This document shows, one piece after another, positions 58,501-64,000 of a stretch of 64,000 nucleotides of DNA. How positions within the stretch are numbered: position 1 is the stretch's first letter; each line of letters opens with the position of its first letter. This DNA comes from Gnetum montanum. Its lineage: Eukaryota; Streptophyta; Gnetopsida; Gnetales; Gnetaceae. The notes beneath the pieces were generated by a model. The model was given only the letters and a program-made list of their open reading frames with translations, was not told the DNA's origin and did not search any database. A program made the position numbers and the translations under genes. Where the stretch lies: NCBI GenBank assembly GCA_015680685.1, contig MNCI01005202.1:135031-199030 (forward strand). Direction: 5' to 3'.

Positions 58501-59079
58501 AATATTTTTGTCATGACCAGGAATTAAGCAAGTGGACAAGTGGAAGTAAGCAACAAGGCCATCATAAACTTGCTCAAGAAGATGCTCAACAACAGCAAGT
58601 GCAAATGGCACAAGTAGCTTGTCCATGCACTATGGAAATATGAAACAACCAATCACATGAAAACTGATATGACACCTTATAGCTTGGTATATGGTTATGA
58701 AGTTGTTTTACCTCTTGAATTGTAGGTGCCTTCACTTTGGGAAACCTTGATGGACTTCATTAATAGTAAGTAGAATAAGAAGTTGTAGATAGTAGTCCTG
58801 GACTTAGTGGAGGAACAACATATGCAAGCACTTTCTCACATCAACAACTATCAAGATAGGTAGAAGTAGTAGCATCATCATAACTTGAATATGCATAAGA
58901 TCAAGGAGGATGACCTAGTTCTCAAAGCCATCCATGAGCATGTAGAAAAATTCTTCGCCAATTGGGAAGGGTCCTTCCTTGTCACTAGAGCCTATGGTAA
59001 TAGAGCATTTAGGATAGTCAACATGGATGGGAATGAGATGGCCAATATGATCAATCATTCCTATCTAAAGTCATACTAA
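55529..59079 (+). pseudogene. Ty3/gypsy pol with second RNase H: RT, RNase H, aRNase H, integrase
   Basis: Order, with frame changes and stops: pre-RT (QDITKVL, NIKAFAWSYEDMLGLDP, near 55920-56005); reverse transcriptase with SFPFTSID, SFMDGFLGYNKI and an intact YVDD at 56500-56511; RNase H (CLALIFSLKKxRHYLF, near 57080); a second, archaeal-type RNase H (VMHFDRASTTHGAS, CTNNIVEYEDLMRG, QLVVN, near 57390-57600); integrase with GHIGPKA (58095), the core region QxWDIIG near 58270 and TKYCTKWVEAIPLWKTT (58350-58395); and a C-terminal module NWEGSFLVTRAYGNRAFRIV (58960-59015). The second RNase H is a hallmark of the Tat/Ogre branch. The enzymes would copy and integrate the element, but this copy has many stops. 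Gag and protease are 16 kb upstream. Confidence 0.85.
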
Positions 59080-59562
59080 ATGTAGCTAACAATAATCAAC
59101 AAGTGAGCCTACTTTCAACTATACACTATGCCCTTAAACTGGTAACATGATCTTTCAAGGCCTTAAACTAGTACCATGATCCATCACAACCTTAAAGTAG
59201 TGACGTCAGTGACTTGGGTAGCTTGGTTTTATCATCTCATGTGGCTTGTATGCATTGTAGTATTATAATATGCAGTGGTGTTATATATTTTTTGTTGGTA
59301 CCTATTTGGTCAATCCTCCAAACACTAACAAAAGGGGCAATTGAAACACCACAAAAATTTGCATGTCATGGCCAATTTTTGCCATGTAGCTTTCATTGGA
59401 TGAAACCCAACTCAAAACTTCATTGTAAATGTACATATTATAATCCATGAGGGGTAATATCACATATTCCATAGTTTTGGGGCCAAAAATGCCTCATAAG
59501 TGGTAAAAGTATCATTCCCCAAGTGAAAATGTCAACTAGTGTCTATATTTAGGCTTGGGGGT
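59080..59562 (+). mobile_element. 3' untranslated interior and polypurine tract
   Basis: Contains the spacer motif (CAAGGCCTTAAACTAGTACC, 59137-59175) and ends in GGCTTGGGGGT directly before the LTR start TGATGAG at 59563, a likely polypurine tract. Confidence 0.55.
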
Positions 59563-60179
59563 TGATGAGTCCTGATATTAGATCCTTGATATTAGACCTA
59601 TGATATCAAGCCCTTGATATTGGATATGTAATATCAGAATGGCTGAAGTGATATTGGGCATGCAATGTCGAAACTTGTCTGATCGCCTATAAATAAGAGA
59701 CAAAGGCACTTGATTTCACAGTTAGTTTCTTGGTCCCTTAGCCGAACTCTTATAGTTTTTCCTTTCTAGAGTTAAAATTATTTCTGAGTGTCCATAATAG
59801 GAGTCATAAAGTGAATGGCTCTTTATTCAAGGATTGTGTACCTGAGCACACCTTGTGTCTTGAAATAAAGATGAACTTTGTGATAAACCTTGCAACATTT
59901 AGAATAGCTTNTTTGTCCAACATTGAAAGGTGTGACATCAACCATGCTCAAAATGTGGGATATAACTCTTACCCCCCCAATGTTGTCACTTCACACCTAG
60001 CATTACTCTAGTATGACCTAGAATTTTAGCACTACTCCAACTCTAGCATTGACCCTACNCACATAACCCATCCTTGTTCTATGTAATCACATAAGAACTT
60101 AATCCTTGGAGTTCAATTGGATCACTCGTAAACACTTGTATTCATATGGTTGGACATAGGGGTACCTTTTTGCTCATCA
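59563..60179 (+). mobile_element. Ty3/gypsy 3' LTR, forward (LTR D)
   Basis: 617 bp from TGATGAGTCCTG to GCTCATCA. TATAAATA at 59688-59695 is preceded by five GATATT/GATATC-type units (59574-59660), the decayed U3 palindromes. The terminal GGTACC block is at 60120-60170. It follows the pol block and polypurine tract, so it is the 3' LTR of that element; no matching forward 5' LTR with a primer site is found in the window. Unresolved bases lie at 59911 and 60059. Confidence 0.8.
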
Positions 60180-60214
60180 AAGGTCAGGGGTGGGGGGTGG
60201 GGAGGTATTTTAAA

Positions 60215-61440
60215 TTACCTTCCTAGAATGCCTAAAATGGAAATTTGATGGGTTTGATGGAGGGTATACACTTTTCTATGTTGAAAACATCTACAAGGGG
60301 GTAAATCTCACCTATCCTTAGCATGGAAACTTCCCCCATCCCCTAAGCGTGAAAATTGCATGCCCCCAATGTGGAAGTCACAAAAGCTAGATTTTAACAC
60401 TCCATGAACTCCAATGTTGACTAGCCACTTCAGCATGGTAGAAGGCTTAGAGTGAAAGATTCATTTGTAGTGTAGAAGGTATGTACTTATTACTATTTAT
60501 AGTAAATAGAATGACCATGTTGGGAAGGCACTTACTATATATAGTAACCCCCCAAATTCAAAGACCCATCTTACCTATACGAGGAAAAAATTTATAGAAA
60601 AATTATAGTCAATTTGTAGCCATTGTACAATCAAATTAAAGCCATTGTGCAACATCATTCATGGACTAAGACCTATAAAAACTACCCTTAAAACACCATT
60701 TATTGGTTCAACACTTTCACAATTCCATAACCTTAGCATTAGTTCCACTCTTTTGGCACTTGAACAAATTAAGCATACATATATTTTTCAAGCAATAGTT
60801 CCACACTCTAGCACATTTGAGAGCACTTGAAAACCTTTGCATAAATGCTGCTTCTTGGATATTCCAAACGTGGAACCCTTGTGGCCTTGTGACCTTGTAA
60901 TCCCCCTTGGGATTCTTTCAAGCTTCATGCTACACTCCTAGGATCTTCAACACCCAGGGTAGAGCACTTGGATAGCTAAGATTCTTCACACTTCTTAATT
61001 TCTAGTAGTGGTCAATGTCACAGATCTGGAGTAGTAGCAAATAAGGTTCAATAGCATTGGGAGTGGTAGGAAATTTAGATTGTGAAGTTGAACACATCAA
61101 CTTTAATGGACCTTGAACCCCTGCTCAAGCAAACCCCCTTGTTGCCCTCTTAAGTACACTTTGTACATAATCTATTAACTCTCCTTTATTTTATTCTTTT
61201 TAAAATAAAGTTTATAGTTTTGATTTGTGTTTGAATTAAATTTTTCATTTAATTTTAGCTCATTTATATTACTTTGATCTGCAATCATAATATTTATCTT
61301 GTTCTATCCTTCTCAAAGTTCTTGGTAGATCTTTTGGACTAGCCAAGGCATCTTGAATCCCATTTTTTGGAGGCCTTGGGGATTTTGGGTTGAGGATACT
61401 ACACTAGATCCATAAATTTTCTAGTGATCAATTTTTTTGA
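60215..61440 (+). repeat. LTR-like or 5' region repeat (copy X')
   Basis: Second copy of the 33930-35060 block in the same orientation, sharing the same landmarks and the same 3' boundary (GGCCTTGGGGATTTTGGGTTGAGG). Its first part also resembles units of the 52-55 kb array (CCAATGTGGAAG, TTAGCATGGAAA), so the array probably arose from this kind of sequence. Confidence 0.45.
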
Positions 61441-61705
61441 TCAAAAATGGATGTACTTAGATTCTTGCTCCCTCAACCACTCTTGTGTTAACCCCACATA
61501 ACCAAACTTTAATATGAGAGTATTTGCGAAGTGTTCAGAAAGGGATATGGTAACATTAGAAGGAGTGAAATGTCCTATAAGCTAATGATAACCACCTAGA
61601 ATTATTATAGGTAAATTTAGGCCATAGATTAAGATCATAGGATACTTGAGACTCAAATAGCTATAAAGCCTTATGTATAACATAGAAAACCATTCTTATT
61701 CTCAC

Positions 61706-63918
61706 CTTTCTTCTTCTTACTTAGCGAAGCTTGTGTGGGGGTCTTGGTGGTAATGCCTTTATCTCTAACACTCTTGGGGGTTACCCACTAGTTTTGTGTT
61801 ATTTTGGTAGCTACACACTTTTTGTAAATAGGGTTGAATATGTTTATGTATTCATCAAAGTCTCCTCTTAATTGTTCATATATAGCAGTTCTAATCTTGG
61901 ATACATTGGTAAACTTATTCAATATGGTTTTGGCCATCATCAAGACTTGATCCTTCTTGATCAAGCCTTGAACATAAATCTTGTAGCTACAAGATGCATG
62001 TAAAATTAACAAGTTAGAAGGAGTGATCAAACTAATAAAGCAAAAGCATTAAAAACCTACAATAATCTTGCTTACACTTGTAGGCGATACACATTGCCTG
62101 AAGTATTTTAGAATAAGGTGTGAGCTCTATATGCCACCATCAGAGTATTATCAGCATTGTATTGAGAACACTCTAGCATTCTCTAGATATCAAAAAGATA
62201 ATATTTACCAATAGTATCCTTAGTTTCTATCAACTTTCCTATTGCCTAGGTTTTTGGATCATTAGTTATGAACCTGATGATCAGCCTCATAGACCTAGGC
62301 AGTAAGGTCTCCATTATAACCCTAGCCACATCTGTAGACAAGTGTGATCACAATATCACACTAAAATTCTATATGATGTAGGCAAGAAATTCCCTTGCCT
62401 CTAGTCAAAACCATAGTGAGCCCCCTCTAGGACCATGTTAGCTAAAGGGGTGTTTGCCTCGGATTGGTTTATGTAACATAAGATGCCAACCAGCTCAACC
62501 ATGATGAATATGAGTTTCAGTAGGGCCCTACATTAGGAATAGGAATACTGTCAGGACCATATTGTAACACTTATAATTTCTTAACATGTTTACCAAACAT
62601 CATAGTTAAAGGTGAAATTAGTTCCTGTAAAAAACTCTAAGGTGTTTGTTTAAATTTATCTAAGAACTTGATAATGACATCATTAAAAACATCATAGCCA
62701 TAAGAAAAAGCTTACTAAAGATAGTAAATTTTTTTTATTTCTCATGAAATCAACCTTAGAGCATAGTTAACATCTTTAGGCATCCCCAGTAGCATGGGAC
62801 ATTAACAAGAAAAATCCTTAAGCATGTCAACGTTGTCCATCTCCAAGGGGTAAATTGATACAACTCAAATTAAGCCTAATTTATGTAGCCTTATTAAAAA
62901 TTCATCCCTTAAATCATAAGCTTTCCACCCATAACTAGTATAACCAAAAATTCATTATCATTTTTACACAAAGTATAACCAAAATTACACAATCATAGCT
63001 ATTAACATAAACTTCCTTTCGCATAATGTTGGTTAAGAACTCGTCAAAAATTCATTTGAGCTCTAAATTGAGTGATTCCATTAGCATTTGAAAGCTTGAA
63101 TTGATCCCTAGATATCTAAAAAAAATTTAAAACCCTACCATTTCTTCAAGAAACATTTTTAGACTTATAGGACAATCTAAAAAATGACACAAACACAACT
63201 ATGCAACTTAAGAAAAATGGTCATAAATTTGTCATTACAAATCCAAATCAAACAAGACCATAGCGATTAAAAACCTTAAACATACTCTAAAAGTTCATAA
63301 CCTTATATTCTGGCAATCCCTAGCAATATTTATAATAAAAATTCATAACTTTGCTTGTTTTTTCATCAAAAAAGCATTAAAAACACAAAATTTACAAAAC
63401 CTACTTGAATTTAGTCATGCGTTAAAGCTATACTGGCCAAAAAATCTTAAAACTACATAAGAACCATTGAAATAGGGGGTGGGATTTTTTCAAAATTTAA
63501 GTTTGATAAAAATTATAGCCTAGATCTAAAAAAATTTGCTCCCCCCCCCCCCCCCCCCCCCCCCAAATTGATGAAAAAAGCATATGAGACAACAACTCTA
63601 TTTTTTAAATCTAATGTACCAAGTCCAGAATGACAAAATAACCCTAGATCTACATAGAAACAACCAAAATTCTGAGGTAGGATTTTGATAGAATTTCATT
63701 CTATGCACTCCCTTAGCATAGATTTGACAAAATGGCCCATATGCTAGTGAGGAAAGCATAAAAATGGCTAGGAAACTAAAGAAAACAACCTACCTTGGAG
63801 TGAGTGATGAGGAAGGTTGGATTGGAACAAGCTTGGGCAGTTGGAAGATGCCCTATATAGCCTCATATACCTCTTGGATCCTTGGATTTTTGCTACTATC
63901 TCCATGTTTTTTCGTCAT
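61706..63918 (-). pseudogene. Uncharacterised multi-exon gene, partial copy (exons 1-3)
   Basis: Counterpart of 48046-51515. Exon 1 63918-63794 (MTKKHGDSSKNPRIQEVYE, then a stop), donor AAG/GTAGGT. Intron of 1266 bp (1578 bp in copy 1). Exon 2 62527-62076 after acceptor CCTAATGTAG, donor GTAAGC; several frame shifts. Exon 3 61986-61706 after acceptor CATCTTGTAG, holding an open piece with YKIYVQGLIKKDQ, TILNKFTNVSKIRT and DFDEYINIFNPIYKKC, donor AAAG/GTGAGA. Exons 4-5 are missing: the copy is cut by the X' block. Identity of the protein unknown. Confidence 0.5.
63541..63564. repeat. Poly-C tract
   Basis: Twenty-four consecutive C lie in the first intron of the second copy of the multi-exon gene. 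The corresponding place in copy 1 (near 51150) reads CCCTATCCCC, so the run expanded here or is a sequencing artefact. Confidence 0.9.
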
Positions 63919-64000
63919 TTCTCCACCAACATTGAAGAAGCTAGGAAATCTATAGGGTTGAAGCCTCTATGTTGGCTAGGAGGAAGATCTGGTATCACAA

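Noticed and set aside
60184-60205. G-rich string after LTR D as a G-quadruplex
   Set aside because: The G tracts are fused, so the canonical spacing is doubtful; a single occurrence gives no functional support.

Overview
The window looks like a stretch of a large, TE-rich plant nuclear genome, most likely a gymnosperm. That is a judgement from gene sparsity, the very long and decayed Ty3/gypsy elements and the CpG-poor repeats; no marker proves the taxon. Only two intact protein-coding genes are convincing, both on the plus strand: a diverged tandem pair of short DUF4228 (PADRE) genes at 21526-22101 and 28691-29197, with recognisably related promoters and leaders. Almost everything else is retrotransposon debris full of stops and frameshifts.

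Layout. 0-7.6 kb: minus-strand Ty3/gypsy remains whose LTRs end TGATGAG...CTCATCA, with tRNA-Asp-type primer sites, gag, protease, reverse transcriptase and RNase H, but no integrase. 7.6-9.1 kb: two LINE reverse-transcriptase fragments facing opposite ways. 9.74-19.08 kb: one minus-strand gypsy element with near-matching target duplications, gag but no pol, plus an accessory ORF behind an internal U3-like promoter. 19.1-30.4 kb: gene-bearing island with the PADRE pair, tRNA-derived SINE copies, a LINE ORF1-like relic, and a young solo LTR with a perfect 5-bp target duplication and an assembly gap. 30.4-33.4 kb: a copia LTR, short repeats and an unidentified low-copy GC-richer patch.

33.9-64 kb: mainly forward gypsy sequence in which gag and protease (35.8-39.4 kb) lie about 16 kb from RT-RNase H-second RNase H-integrase (55.5-59.1 kb). 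Between them are a nested copia-type gag-only element (40129-45869, minus), a 2.1-kb tandem duplication, an uncharacterised multi-exon gene on the opposite strand (48046-51515, with partial copies at 45977-46780 and 61706-63918), and a degenerate array of about 190-bp units (51.97-55.0 kb).

The most unusual item is the opposite-strand multi-exon gene: several splice sites can be recognised at matching positions in two or more copies, which argues that it was once a spliced gene. Second is the pol-less gypsy element that carries a repeated palindrome/TATA promoter block both in its LTRs and internally, ahead of an accessory ORF.
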